64,000 nt of DNA from the NCBI GenBank assembly GCA_039822105.1, contig JBCBMW010000017.1, forward strand, positions 14,510 to 78,509, in the 5' to 3' direction. The first letter of the stretch is position 1. The number at the start of each line of letters is the position of its first letter. The notes under the pieces were generated by a model, which saw nothing but the letters and a program-made list of their open reading frames with translations, was not told the DNA's origin and did not search any database. Shown piece by piece: positions 42,559 to 51,468 of the stretch. The translations under genes were made by a program, and so were the position numbers. This DNA comes from Parvularcula sp039822105 (GTDB lineage Bacteria; Pseudomonadota; Alphaproteobacteria; Caulobacterales; Parvularculaceae).

Positions 42559-43671
42559 CTAGTTCTGCTCGCCGAAAGGCACCTGCAGTTCGCGGACAGG
42601 CTCGCCCGCCTCACTGATCACCGACATGGTGAGTGTCTCGTTTTCCCAATCGACCAAGATCTCGCCGAAATTGGCTTCGAAGTAGGGCGTGCCCAGACGC
42701 TTAGGCCCTGGCTCGATGGAGGTGTCACCGCGCTCACGACGCCAGGCGGACTGCGGCGCGTTGAGGGACGACGTGGTGAGTTCCGATAGCGGAGCGGCGA
42801 GCCCGATGGGCTCTTGATAGATCCCCGCCAGGTGGCGATCGCCTGAGACCACCACGAGGTTATCAGCGCCGCTGCTCATGATGGTTTCGTAGAGCCGCGA
42901 GCGAGCATCCGGCGTCGTGCGCCAGGCTTCCCACCCATGACCGTCAGCAATGACCTGGATGGAACTCACCAAGATTCGAAGATCAGCAGGTTCAGAGAGC
43001 GCCTCGGCCAGCCAGGCCTCTTGCTCAGCCCCCAGCATTGTTTGGTTTGCATCTTCGCTTGGCAGATATCGTCCAGGACGGGTGTCGCCTTCTGGCTTGC
43101 GGGTTAGCGCTGAGCGGAAAAAGCGTGTGTCGAGCAGGATGATCTGAACACGCTGGCCTGCTGGCCCGTAGGTTTTGGCCGTATAGATGCCCGGCCTATT
43201 CCGGCGCTCATCATCGGGGCCGAGGTTCCAGAACTCTTCGAAGATATGCTCCGTAGAGGCCTTGATCGGTAACTCGCCGCCCGCATCGTTGAGGCCGTAG
43301 TCATGATCATCCCACGTTGTTAGGAGGGGGCTTGAGGCGACGAGGCGTTGAAACTCCGGGCGCTCCGCCAGGGCCTGATAGGCATCCCTCAGTTCATTGG
43401 CCGCGGGGTCGGAGGGATCCTCGACATCGCCATAGACGTTGTCCCCAAGAAGCACGGTGAGATCGGGTGCGCGTTCGATCATAGTGCTGAGGATCGGCAT
43501 CGGATCCTCTTGTTTGAGGCAGCTGCCGAACAGAATGCGGGTGAGGGCAGTCTCGCCGCTTGGCTCCTGCACATTGACTTTCGGGACAGCACGGGGCTCG
43601 GCAGGTGCCGGGGCCGTTTCGCAAGCCGCGACGAACACAATGAAGGCGAGGAGGGAGAGGATCGGGCGCAT
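42559..43671 (-). CDS. PhoD-like metallophosphatase lipoprotein
   Basis: A 370-residue exported protein with a lipoprotein signal (VFVAAC) followed by a PhoD-type alkaline phosphatase/phosphodiesterase fold: FGSCLKQ, VLLGDNVYGD, TWDDHDYGLND (metal ligands) and a C-terminal SGDRHLAG motif. PhoD-like enzymes need iron and calcium and act on phosphodiesters. The M28 peptidase gene is 32 bases upstream on the same strand, suggesting co-transcription, and both are exported. The substrate is unknown. Confidence 0.9.
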   Translation of the reverse strand: MRPILSLLAFIVFVAACETAPAPAEPRAVPKVNVQEPSGETALTRILFGSCLKQEDPMPILSTMIERAPDLTVLLGDNVYGDVEDPSDPAANELRDAYQALAERPEFQRLVASSPLLTTWDDHDYGLNDAGGELPIKASTEHIFEEFWNLGPDDERRNRPGIYTAKTYGPAGQRVQIILLDTRFFRSALTRKPEGDTRPGRYLPSEDANQTMLGAEQEAWLAEALSEPADLRILVSSIQVIADGHGWEAWRTTPDARSRLYETIMSSGADNLVVVSGDRHLAGIYQEPIGLAAPLSELTTSSLNAPQSAWRRERGDTSIEPGPKRLGTPYFEANFGEILVDWENETLTMSVISEAGEPVRELQVPFGEQN

Positions 43672-43703
43672 AACGCCCGCCTACCGCTCAAATGTGTCGG
43701 TTT

Positions 43704-45113
43704 TTACTCCGACATCACCGCGGCGTCGTCAGCCCGGAAACCGCCGGGCGTGTTTGCCGCCATCCATGTGAAGGCCGCATAGGCCGCCACGTTCTGCGCC
43801 AACTCCTCGGGGTCGATCTTGTCGAGCGTATCGTCGGATGTGTGGTGCAGGTCGAAATAGTCCCAGCCGTTTTGGGTGAGGGAGACCACCGGGACACCGC
43901 GTGCACTCAGGCGCGAGACATCCGGGCCGCCGCGGGATGTGTTGTTGCCCCGGGCAATGCCGATGGGCTGCAGCACCCGCGCCATCTCATCGACGAGGCC
44001 CTCTTTGCCCTCGCCGACGCCTGCATCGAGGCGCCAGATCTTGCGTGCACCAAAGTCGCTCTCGGCGGCCATCGCGTGGAGGTGCAGCTCATCTTCGTGA
44101 GCAACAGCGTAAGCCTCAGCGCCGACGAGGCCGACCTCTTCAGAGCCATAATACACCACACGGATGGTCCTGAGCGGCGTCTTACCGGTCTCTTCGATAT
44201 GGTCGAGGATGAGTTTCGCCGCGCCCGTCGCAATGCCGATCCCTGCGCCGTCATCGACGGCACCTGTTCCGAGGTCCCAGCTGTCGAGGTGGCCGCTGAT
44301 CAGAACGATTTCGTCCGTCTGCCCCGGGATCTCTCCGATGACATTGCCTGACTCAGACTCGTCTTGAGTCTTCACCCCAAGGTCGAGGGAGACCGTGACG
44401 GGCCCGCGGTCCATCGCGCGTTTCAGTTGCTCCGCATCAGGATAGCTGAGCGCAGCTGTGGGGACCTTGGGGACGCTTGGGTCGTACCGCATCTGCCCGG
44501 TGTGCGGGAACCGGTGAAGGTCTGTGCCAACTGAGCGGATGAGGGCAGCAAGAGCGCCGCGGCGGCCCGCTTCCACGGCGGCGCCTGAACGTTTCTGGAC
44601 GGCCACGCCGTAACCTGAGCCGTCCTGTGTCCTGGTCATGAACTCGTCGACAAACACGATCTTGCCGCTGAGGTCGAGATCAACGGGCGCTTCCCTCAAG
44701 TCGTTCAGGGTTTCGAAGCGGACGACCTCACCGCGCACGCCGCCGCTCTCGGTGCCGACTGAGCCGCCGAGCGCTGTGATCTGCAACCGCTGGGGGAAGG
44801 GGCTTTCGATCGCCGCGTATTCGTAGGTCCGCTCCCAATAGGGCACCATGAAGGTCTCTGTACGGACATTCTCAAAGCCGAGCGAGGTGAGCTTCGCCTC
44901 GGACCACACCCGGGCGCGCGCTTCGGCTTCAGAGCCTGCTAGCCTTTGGCCCACTTCGGTCGTGAGGTCCTCGACCACCTGATAGCCGACCCGGTCCTCA
45001 AGACCCCGCCGCATCAGCATATCGGCGGTATCCTTCACATCCTCAGGGATGCCCTCGGCTTGGGCATATGAGAATAGTGATGAAATAACGGCAGTAGCGG
45101 CTAAACGTTTCAT
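43704..45113 (-). CDS. Secreted M28-family zinc aminopeptidase/carboxypeptidase
   Basis: A 469-residue exported peptidase with a signal peptide (MKRLAATAVISSLFSYAQA). Zinc ligands of the M28 fold are visible: His and Asp in SGHLDSWDLGTGAVDDGAG, Glu pair in GSEEVGLVG, Asp in AAESDFG and His in DLHHTSDDTLDKID. A PA-like insert (about residues 130-220, with KIVFVDEFMTRTQDG) precedes the catalytic part. It probably trims peptides in the periplasm or outside. It is upstream of, and close to, the PhoD-like gene. Confidence 0.93.
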   Translation of the reverse strand: MKRLAATAVISSLFSYAQAEGIPEDVKDTADMLMRRGLEDRVGYQVVEDLTTEVGQRLAGSEAEARARVWSEAKLTSLGFENVRTETFMVPYWERTYEYAAIESPFPQRLQITALGGSVGTESGGVRGEVVRFETLNDLREAPVDLDLSGKIVFVDEFMTRTQDGSGYGVAVQKRSGAAVEAGRRGALAALIRSVGTDLHRFPHTGQMRYDPSVPKVPTAALSYPDAEQLKRAMDRGPVTVSLDLGVKTQDESESGNVIGEIPGQTDEIVLISGHLDSWDLGTGAVDDGAGIGIATGAAKLILDHIEETGKTPLRTIRVVYYGSEEVGLVGAEAYAVAHEDELHLHAMAAESDFGARKIWRLDAGVGEGKEGLVDEMARVLQPIGIARGNNTSRGGPDVSRLSARGVPVVSLTQNGWDYFDLHHTSDDTLDKIDPEELAQNVAAYAAFTWMAANTPGGFRADDAAVMSE

Positions 45114-45149
45114 AACGCATAGCTTCCGCCGATGTGCCGATCCGTCAAG

Positions 45150-46004
45150 TCAGTCGGTCGGGGTGTTCTCGAAAAACTCTGTGATATCGGCGACGATGGT
45201 GCCCCGGCTGACCAGCCCCACAGCGACGATGATCTCAATGTGATCAGTGCCTTCGTAGATGACGCTCTCCGACCGCACGCCGAGTTCCGTCAGCAGCCGC
45301 GCCATCTCCGTCGAGTTTTTCGGGCGCACCACGTCATCGTCGTCGCCGTGGAGGAAGATCATGTCTGGCGCATCGGCGGACAGTCTGTTTACCGGCTGGG
45401 TCGCTTCGAGATCTTTGGCCTTGCCGAAGGCGTCGCGGGTCGTGTCGCTGTCCAAGGGCAGGAAACTGTAGGGCCCGGCAATGCCCGCCACGGCATCGAT
45501 GATGTCGGTGCTCTTGCCCTCGGCTTCCAAAAACTCAGGCGCCAGCGCGACTTGCACGGCATTGTAGGCGCCCGCGGAGTGGCCTGAGAGGAAAAGCCGA
45601 TCAGGATCCCCGCCCCAGTCCGCAGCGTTGTCATGCACGAAGGCCACGGCCTTGGCGGTATCCGCGACAAACTCGTCGTAGCCGAACTCAGGGGACAGCC
45701 GGTAGTTGATCACCGCTGTGACATAGCCTTCCGAGGCGAACCGGCGGCCAAGCCAGGGGTAGTCATCTTTGTTGCCATAGTACCACGAGCCACCATGGAC
45801 GAAGATCAGCACCGGGTGGGGGCCGTCGCTGGTCGGTGTGTAAACGTCGAGCTTTTGCCGTTCGAGGTCGCCGTAAGCGATGTCCTTCTCACGCTCCCAT
45901 TCGCCGCGCAGGGACGGCGTTGCGACGTTGAGAAGCTGAGGACCTGAACAGGACGCCAACACAAGGGTAGCAAGGCCTACCCCCACACACTTTCTGAACT
46001 GCAC
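45150..46004 (-). CDS. Alpha/beta-hydrolase esterase (lipoprotein)
   Basis: An exported BD-FAE/HSL-like esterase. A lipoprotein signal with LVLASC is followed by the oxyanion motif FVHGGSWYYG and the nucleophile GHSAG; EGTDHIEI near the end carries the likely His. I chose GTG 46004 since GGAGG lies 7 bases upstream; the frame extends to 46058. The HGG motif makes it similar to carboxylesterases with lipid or aryl ester substrates. It is separate from the M28 gene by 36 bases, same strand. Confidence 0.88.
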   Translation of the reverse strand: MQFRKCVGVGLATLVLASCSGPQLLNVATPSLRGEWEREKDIAYGDLERQKLDVYTPTSDGPHPVLIFVHGGSWYYGNKDDYPWLGRRFASEGYVTAVINYRLSPEFGYDEFVADTAKAVAFVHDNAADWGGDPDRLFLSGHSAGAYNAVQVALAPEFLEAEGKSTDIIDAVAGIAGPYSFLPLDSDTTRDAFGKAKDLEATQPVNRLSADAPDMIFLHGDDDDVVRPKNSTEMARLLTELGVRSESVIYEGTDHIEIIVAVGLVSRGTIVADITEFFENTPTD

Positions 46005-46067
46005 CAACAGGCCTCCCGATTTTTGAGGAGTTGGCCAGAGTGGCAAGGGGCTCGTCAAGCGCTGGGC

Positions 46068-46691
46068 CTAGCCTGAAGTGATGCTGTCGAAATAGGCCTT
46101 GTGGTCTTCAGGCAGTTCAATAGGGAAGAGGCCGCCAGAATAGATCAGCAAGATGGCACCAGTGATGAAAAGGCCTATACTGATCAATAAAGGCTTGCTC
46201 CAGCGCCATCGACCCGGCGCCGCGAAGTGGATGGCCGCAGCCACATGGGTGAAAATCGCCATAATCGCGAATGCGTAGTACGGAGCGAATGCATACTTGA
46301 TCGGCGTCACGGTCAGGCTTCCCGCCGGCCAATAGAAGTTCGTCTCGACATGAGCAAAGTGGCGCGTCGCCAGCGCTGCGGATGTGTGGGCAAGGACGAA
46401 GAAGCCGATAAAGAGGCCACTGATGATCTGTGCCCATCCCCATAGGCCCTTATCCGTCTCTCGCCATCGAAGCAGGACACGCCGAACACCCGTGCTCACT
46501 TGAAACAGAAAGGCCAGAATGAGCAAAGGCTCGACCAAAGGTTGGCGGTAGACGGACTGAAACAGGCCAAGTGCTCGGGCGTGCGCCTCCGGTCCGCGTG
46601 CTCCCCAAAGGTGCGCACCCAGATGGGTCACAACGAACAGGAGGACGATGGCTGCGCCCAAGCGGTGGGCATTGCGCATGTGGCCCGGCAT
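46068..46691 (-). CDS. Five-helix membrane protein, cytochrome b-like
   Basis: A 207-residue membrane protein with about five helices (roughly residues 11-30, 52-70, 84-108, 130-155, 165-190). Histidines lie inside helices (TH and GAH in helix 1, AH in helix 3, TH and IH in helix 4), a pattern seen in heme-b membrane anchors such as fumarate reductase or SdhC-like cytochromes. There is no dehydrogenase partner in the window. It is divergent from an Rrf2 regulator with a palindrome between, so it is probably a regulated redox-type membrane protein. The family is not otherwise recognised. Confidence 0.6.
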   Translation of the reverse strand: MPGHMRNAHRLGAAIVLLFVVTHLGAHLWGARGPEAHARALGLFQSVYRQPLVEPLLILAFLFQVSTGVRRVLLRWRETDKGLWGWAQIISGLFIGFFVLAHTSAALATRHFAHVETNFYWPAGSLTVTPIKYAFAPYYAFAIMAIFTHVAAAIHFAAPGRWRWSKPLLISIGLFITGAILLIYSGGLFPIELPEDHKAYFDSITSG

Positions 46692-46725
46692 CAGCTACTC
46701 CACAAATAACCAGACTTTATATATC

Positions 46726-46742
46726 CGGATAATATTTATCCG
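46726..46742. promoter_or_regulatory. Candidate Rrf2 operator (17-bp perfect inverted repeat)
   Basis: CGGATAA-tat-TTATCCG lies in the 69-base gap between the divergent cytochrome b-like gene and the rrf2-type gene, within AT-rich sequence (TTTATATATCC and ATAATATTT) that should hold the -10 regions. The position fits a shared operator for Rrf2-type repression of both genes. Confidence 0.7.
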
Positions 46743-46760
46743 ATTAATGGGAGTCAATCC

Positions 46761-47261
46761 ATGCAGCTCTCGAAGGGCGTTGAGTGGGCCGTTCATGCAG
46801 CTGCGATCCTTGCGGCCGTGCCAGAGGGCCGCGGCCTGAGCGCGGATGCGCTCGCCCGGTACCATGGGGTCCCGTCCGCCTATATGGCCAAGCAAATGCA
46901 GGCGCTGCGGCGGGCGGGGATCATCAAGTCCTTGCGCGGGGCGTCGGGAGGCTATGCCCTTGCGAAGTCACCGGATGAGATCAGCCTTCTCGATCTCACG
47001 CTGGCGGTGGAAAGCAACGGGCCTATCTTTCGGTGCACGAACATTCGCTGCAACGGGCCGTGCGGTTTGAAGTCAGAGGAGGCGCTCGATGCTTGCCCGA
47101 TCGCGGCGGCCTTTGCTGGGGCTGAAGCGACCTACCGGGCGGCTCTGGATGCTGTGCCGCTGTCGCAGATCATTGCCGAAGTGGTGATGACCCAAACGCC
47201 CGATCATCTCCTCAAGGTCGCCGCGTGGATTGACAATGAGTCAGGAACGCCGCGCGGCTGA
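46761..47261 (+). CDS. Rrf2-family iron-sulfur type regulator
   Basis: A 166-residue winged-helix regulator: MQLSKGVEWAVHAAAIL start, recognition region (HGVPSAYMAKQMQALRRAG), LRGASGGYALAK wing, and a C-terminal dimer helix. Cysteines at 92, 97, 101 and 112 fit an iron-sulfur-cluster site like those in IscR and NsrR, although the spacing differs from both. It could sense nitric oxide, redox state or cluster supply. It is divergent from the cytochrome b-like gene across the palindrome at 46726-46742. Confidence 0.93.
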   Translation: MQLSKGVEWAVHAAAILAAVPEGRGLSADALARYHGVPSAYMAKQMQALRRAGIIKSLRGASGGYALAKSPDEISLLDLTLAVESNGPIFRCTNIRCNGPCGLKSEEALDACPIAAAFAGAEATYRAALDAVPLSQIIAEVVMTQTPDHLLKVAAWIDNESGTPRG

Positions 47262-47327
47262 ATAAGTTCGAATGCGGCGCTGTTGTCTATACGCGTGGAC
47301 GGCGAGCTCCCTCTTGCCCGACCACAG

Positions 47328-47373
47328 GAGAGACAGGGTTCGCACCCTTCGACGCCCGCGGGCCCTGTCTCTC
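47328..47373. terminator. Hairpin between convergent rrf2-type and GNAT genes
   Basis: GAGAGACAGGG at 47328-47338 and CCCTGTCTCTC at 47363-47373 pair perfectly (11 base pairs) across a 24-base loop that itself is GC-rich. It ends 2 bases before the GNAT stop. No T-run follows on either strand. Probably a bidirectional 3' barrier. Confidence 0.5.
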
Positions 47374-47375
47374 GT

Positions 47376-47924
47376 CTAGCGATTGAGGGCTTCTCGCTTG
47401 GTGGCCCAAATGGGGATCGGACCAGCCAGGGGGTGGCGGAAGGTCTCGTCCGTCCGCGCACCGCCGATCTTCTGCGCCACTGCCTGAGATGCGAGATTGC
47501 CGTCGTCGATATAGTGCACCACGCGTCCAAGGTCTGGGTTCTGGTCGAAAGTCCACCGGGCCGCACCAATCGCTGCCTCGGCCGCAAGACCTTGACCGCG
47601 CAGTTCTGGGTCGATGGTCCAGCCGATCTCGATATCGTCCGCACCCTCCATCGTTGAGGGGCCGCAGAGGCCGATCATCTCGTCGCTGCCGATCTTGGTC
47701 ACGCACATCGCGCCATAGCCGCGCAAGGGCCAGCTGCCTTCAACATAGCACATGTGCCGCCAGGCATGGGTGATGGTGGGAAAGCTCGTGCCCAGCCCTT
47801 CCTCCGTTGAGGGATGACCATAGATCGCAAAGTAGCGCTGGACGTCCTCTGCTCGAAATCGGCGGAGGATGAGGCGCTCGGTCCGGAAGACCTCTTCACC
47901 AGGCTGAATGGCTTGTGTGATCAA
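47376..47924 (-). CDS. GNAT-family N-acetyltransferase (RimJ/RimL type)
   Basis: A 182-residue acetyltransferase starting near FRTERLILRRFRAEDVQRYF, the usual RimJ/RimL opening, with the acetyl-CoA loop PELRGQGLAAEA and IGWTIDPELRG, and DDGNLASQAVAQKIGG. The start is probably TTG 47924, behind GGGGGGAAC; no ATG fits the family N-terminus. Members acetylate protein N-termini or small amines; the substrate here is unknown. Confidence 0.9.
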   Translation of the reverse strand: MITQAIQPGEEVFRTERLILRRFRAEDVQRYFAIYGHPSTEEGLGTSFPTITHAWRHMCYVEGSWPLRGYGAMCVTKIGSDEMIGLCGPSTMEGADDIEIGWTIDPELRGQGLAAEAAIGAARWTFDQNPDLGRVVHYIDDGNLASQAVAQKIGGARTDETFRHPLAGPIPIWATKREALNR

Positions 47925-47974
47925 GGGCCTTGTTCCCCCCAAGGTTCCGCGCCGCTGCGCTTGGCGCGCTGAGC

Positions 47975-48562
47975 TTAGCGCGGCGGCGCTGAGCGGGCGA
48001 TGGTGGGTTGCTGGCCCAGTGCCGCGGCAATGGTTTCGATGCGCGGCGTTGGGGGACGATCGGGGCCAAATAGAACCAGGTGGTCCCACATGCTCACGAG
48101 ATGAAAGTGAGCGTAAGACAAATCGCCGGAGAAGAGATCCGCATGCGCCTCAAGCCAACTGAGGCTGTCGCGGATAACATCCTTCGCCTTTTCAAAAAAC
48201 GCATGCCCCTCCGTCGCCAGTCCGGTGCGCTCAGCCAGGATCAGTTTGACCTCGGAGGACATCATGCTGTTCATCACAGCGCGGGTATTCAGAACATCTG
48301 GGTCATCCGTCAGCACCCCAAAACGGTCATGCTGGTCATAGGTACGAACGAGATGGGCCGCTATGTGATCGGAATCGAAGATCGAGCGACCTCCGTCGAT
48401 CAGTGTCGGCACGCTCAAAGTCGGGTTGCCGCCAAAGAGCTTGAGGCCCGTGTCGGCCACATTGCCGATGTCCTCAAGCGTGTAGTCGATCTCCAGATGG
48501 TCCATCAGCAATCGGACTTTTCTGGAGAAATGGGAGCGCGGCGTGGCAACAAGCGTGATCAT
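47975..48562 (-). CDS. Glutathione S-transferase-family protein
   Basis: A 195-residue two-domain GST: thioredoxin-like N-terminus with MITLVATPRSHFSRKVRLLMDHL-type opening (Ser/Arg in the catalytic segment, no catalytic Cys), VPTLIDGGRSIFDSDHIAAHLV for glutathione binding, then the helical C-terminal domain. I chose ATG 48562; the longer frame runs into mdh's terminator. It could detoxify electrophiles; substrate unknown. Confidence 0.88.
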   Translation of the reverse strand: MITLVATPRSHFSRKVRLLMDHLEIDYTLEDIGNVADTGLKLFGGNPTLSVPTLIDGGRSIFDSDHIAAHLVRTYDQHDRFGVLTDDPDVLNTRAVMNSMMSSEVKLILAERTGLATEGHAFFEKAKDVIRDSLSWLEAHADLFSGDLSYAHFHLVSMWDHLVLFGPDRPPTPRIETIAAALGQQPTIARSAPPR

Positions 48563-48593
48563 AGGCACGAATCTCGCTCCCGCCGGGTTGGTT

Positions 48594-48619
48594 GCGTCCG
48601 GGCGCCGGGGCCCGGACGC
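48594..48619 (-). terminator. Hairpin after mdh
   Basis: GCGTCCGGGC at 48594-48603 and GCCCGGACGC at 48610-48619 form a perfect 10-base-pair stem, 7 bases past the mdh stop. There is no strong T-run on the minus strand, so termination may be weak or aided. Confidence 0.65.
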
Positions 48620-48626
48620 ATAAGGC

Positions 48627-49589
48627 TTAGCCGAGGCTCGGCTCAAGGCGGATGCAGGCCTCGACGAGGTCTTCGACCGCTGCGACGGAGTGGTCGAACA
48701 TCTCTTTTTCTTCTGGCGTGAACTCGATCTCGAGGATCCGCTCAGCACCGTTCTCGCCGATGACGATCGGCACACCGACATAACGGTCGGTCACGCCGAA
48801 CTCACCGTTAAGGTAAGCGGCGCACGGAACAACGACCTTTTTGTCCTTGAGGTAGCTTTCCGCCATCTGGATCGCCGAAGCCGCAGGCGCGTAATAGGCC
48901 GAGCCTGTTTTGAGGAGGCCCACGATTTCGCCGCCGCCCTTGCGGGTCCGCTCAACAATCGCGTCGATCTTTTCTTGCGTGGTCCAGCCGAGTTTGACCA
49001 TGTCAGGAAGGCCAACACCAGCAACGGTTGAATAACGGGTCGACGGCACCATCGTGTCGCCGTGGCCGCCGAGCACGAAGGCCGTGACGCTCTCGACACT
49101 GACGTTGAACTCTTCAGCCAGGAAGTGACGGAAACGCGCACTATCGAGGATACCGGCCATGCCGACGACTTTGTTCTTGGGCAGGCCCGAGAATTTCTGA
49201 AGCGCCCACACCATTGCGTCGAGCGGGTTGGTGATACAGATCACAAAGGCGTCAGGGGCGTGCTTGGCGATGCCTTCGCCGACGGCCTTCATGACCTTGA
49301 GGTTGATCTCAACGAGGTCGTCGCGGCTCATGCCAGGCTTACGCGGAACGCCAGCGGTGACGATGCAGACATCGGCGCCTGCGATATCGGCGTAGTCCTG
49401 GGTGCCTTTCAGGCGGCTGTCATAGCCATCGACCGGCGCAGATTGTGCGATATCAAGGCCTTTGCCCTCAGGGATGCCTTCGGCGATGTCGAACAGGACG
49501 ACGTCGCCCAGTTCCTTTTGTGCAGCGATATGGGCCAGCGTGCCGCCGATCATGCCCGAGCCAATAAGGGCGATCTTATTACGCGCCAT
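48627..49589 (-). CDS. mdh: Malate dehydrogenase
   Basis: Mdh oxidises malate to oxaloacetate in the TCA cycle with NAD. A 320-residue protein of the lactate/malate dehydrogenase type III class: MARNKIALIGSGMIGGTLA (Rossmann loop), SRDDLVEINLKVM, ITNPLDAMVW, DSARFRHFLAEEF (Arg) and the catalytic His in GGHGDTMVP. The downstream sucCD genes usual in alphaproteobacteria do not follow. Its promoter should lie in the 252-base gap before it. Confidence 0.97.
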   Translation of the reverse strand: MARNKIALIGSGMIGGTLAHIAAQKELGDVVLFDIAEGIPEGKGLDIAQSAPVDGYDSRLKGTQDYADIAGADVCIVTAGVPRKPGMSRDDLVEINLKVMKAVGEGIAKHAPDAFVICITNPLDAMVWALQKFSGLPKNKVVGMAGILDSARFRHFLAEEFNVSVESVTAFVLGGHGDTMVPSTRYSTVAGVGLPDMVKLGWTTQEKIDAIVERTRKGGGEIVGLLKTGSAYYAPAASAIQMAESYLKDKKVVVPCAAYLNGEFGVTDRYVGVPIVIGENGAERILEIEFTPEEKEMFDHSVAAVEDLVEACIRLEPSLG

Positions 49590-49841
49590 GGGGGTCTCCT
49601 TGAGATGTGTTTCAAAATGTGACGCCGCGCCCTAGCCGCAGCGAGGGTGCGCTGCAACTTCGGCGATGGTCACAGGCTGCAGCGCTCAAAACCTGGGGAA
49701 AGACCCCAGCGCCAGACTGGCTGAGCGAGGGGCACTGGAGACGGTCTCGCGTCGCCTCGCTACCCTCATGGAGGGGCGTGAAGCCTAGAGCGACTTTGTC
49801 CTTACGCTGCGGAAAATGCCGAGCCTCCGCCCGGCATCGTC
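49590..49841. other. Intergenic region agcS-type symporter / mdh
   Basis: A 252-base gap holding the mdh promoter. Near the symporter end ATGCCG at 49816-49821 pairs with CGGCAT at 49832-49837 and the minus strand then reads TTTTCC, a modest terminator for the symporter. A 6-base-pair stem CTGGGG/CCCCAG lies in the middle. I saw no RNA gene. A minus-strand open frame of 77 codons crosses it but shows no recognisable domain. Confidence 0.5.
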
Positions 49842-51302
49842 TCACTTCCGGTTGGCGTAGTACTCGCGGGTGAGGCCGAAGACCACGGGGCTTAAGAAGA
49901 TCAGGCCAACAAGGTTCGGCGCGGCCATCAGACCCGTGAGCGTGTCTGCGATCAGCCAGAAGATGTTGACGATGTTCGCCACACTTCCCTCAAACGCGAT
50001 CGACATGGCGCCGATGAAGACCACGACGATCCACGAGATGCGGTAAGGCAGGATGCTCTTCTCAGAGAAAAGAAACGCGCAGCAGCGCTCGCCGTAATAG
50101 CTCCAGCCGAGAATGGTCGTGAAGCCAAAGACCACAAGGCCGAGGGTCACCACATGCTTACCGATACCGGTCAGCGTCGCATCAAATGCGGCAATCGTCA
50201 GTGGTGCGCCCGTGTCACAACCCGTCGGTTGTTGATCAGCCAGGAACGTCTCGAGGTTGAGGGTCGATGGCAAGCAGCCATCGCCGACAACACCTGACGT
50301 CAGAATAATCAGTGCTGTGAAGGTACAGACGATCAGGGTGTCGATCACGGTGCCGAGCATCGCCACCGTGCCCTGGTTCACCGGGTCGTTGTTCTGGGCG
50401 GCTGCGTGGGCGATCGGGGCCGATCCTTGGCCGGCTTCGTTGGAGAAGATGCCCCGCGCCACACCTTTTTGCATGGCCAGCATCAGAAGGCCGATGGAAA
50501 TCCCCGCACCCGCGGCGTCGGCGCCGAAAGCACGGCTGAAAATCAGGCCGAACGCGGCGGGCACTTCGGCGATGTTGAGGATGATCACAATCAGGCCGGC
50601 GCCCATGTAAGCGAAGGCCATGATGGGCACGAGCCGCGAGGCAACGCCGGCAATCCTCTTCACACCGCCTAAGATGACCGCTGCTGCGCCAGCGGCGAGC
50701 AGAACCGCGATGATGATCGGCATCACGCCGAAAAGCGCGCCGTCCGGCGAGCCGCCATAGGTGGCGCGGACAGCGTCGGAGATGGACTGCGACTGGATCA
50801 GCGCGCCCGTGCCCCAGGCCGCCATGATGCCGAAGCTGGCGAAGGTGACAGCCAGCCAGGTGAAGCGCTGGCCGAGGCCGTTCTTGATGTAATACATCGG
50901 TCCGCCGACATAATTGCCGTTGGCGTCGGTTTCCCGGAACTTCAGCGCAAGGACGCCCTCGGAATACTTGGTCGCGGTGCCGACCAGGGCGGTGATCCAC
51001 ATCCAAAAGATCGCACCCGGACCGCCGATGGCAATCGCTGCTGCGACGCCCGCGATGTTACCGGTACCGATGGTGGAGGAGAGGGCGGTCATCAGCGCCT
51101 GGAACGGCGTGACCTCCCCCTCTTTGGTCTCTTCTGGGTCACGCTTTCGGAGGAGTTCCCGGAAGGCGTAAGGAATTTTGATGACCGACATGAAGCGCAG
51201 GCCGATGGTCAGATAAAGGCCCGTCAAAAGAAGCAGCGGCAGCAGGAACCACGCACTCCACACAAATCCGTTCGCGGCGCCGATTAGTTCTTCAAGACTC
51301 AT
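49842..51302 (-). CDS. Alanine/glycine:cation symporter (AGCS family)
   Basis: A 486-residue inner-membrane transporter with about eleven helices. AGCS signatures: FQALMTALSSTIGTGNIAGVA, GPGAIFWMWITALVGTATKYSEGVLALKFRE (in pieces), and GMARGIFSNEAGQGSAPIAHAAA-like sequence (GVARGIFSNEAGQGS). It imports alanine or glycine with Na+ or H+. The gene is divergent from the unknown membrane protein. Confidence 0.96.
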   Translation of the reverse strand: MSLEELIGAANGFVWSAWFLLPLLLLTGLYLTIGLRFMSVIKIPYAFRELLRKRDPEETKEGEVTPFQALMTALSSTIGTGNIAGVAAAIAIGGPGAIFWMWITALVGTATKYSEGVLALKFRETDANGNYVGGPMYYIKNGLGQRFTWLAVTFASFGIMAAWGTGALIQSQSISDAVRATYGGSPDGALFGVMPIIIAVLLAAGAAAVILGGVKRIAGVASRLVPIMAFAYMGAGLIVIILNIAEVPAAFGLIFSRAFGADAAGAGISIGLLMLAMQKGVARGIFSNEAGQGSAPIAHAAAQNNDPVNQGTVAMLGTVIDTLIVCTFTALIILTSGVVGDGCLPSTLNLETFLADQQPTGCDTGAPLTIAAFDATLTGIGKHVVTLGLVVFGFTTILGWSYYGERCCAFLFSEKSILPYRISWIVVVFIGAMSIAFEGSVANIVNIFWLIADTLTGLMAAPNLVGLIFLSPVVFGLTREYYANRK

Positions 51303-51468
51303 GAATTGCGGCGCTCCTTAGCCGTTTCGGTCAAACGCCCGACGCTAAGGATGATGCTCGGGCTTGTCCACAGTTGGCGGTGCAGCATGCTGCGTGCGGC
51401 GCCTCTCTGGTGCTGTTGTCCCCTGTGCACTAACCTTGGTGACCGGGAGAACAGGCAGGGAGCAGGTC

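Noticed and set aside
47321..47373. GGAGAGACAGGGTTCG resembling the reverse complement of a tRNA-Ser T-arm and acceptor
   Set aside because: No D-arm or anticodon arm follows, and the second half simply completes an 11-bp hairpin between convergent genes; chance or a remnant.
49612..49845. Open frame of 77 codons on the minus strand between the symporter and mdh
   Set aside because: No ribosome binding site or recognisable domain, Arg/Ser/Cys-rich composition typical of non-coding GC-rich sequence.
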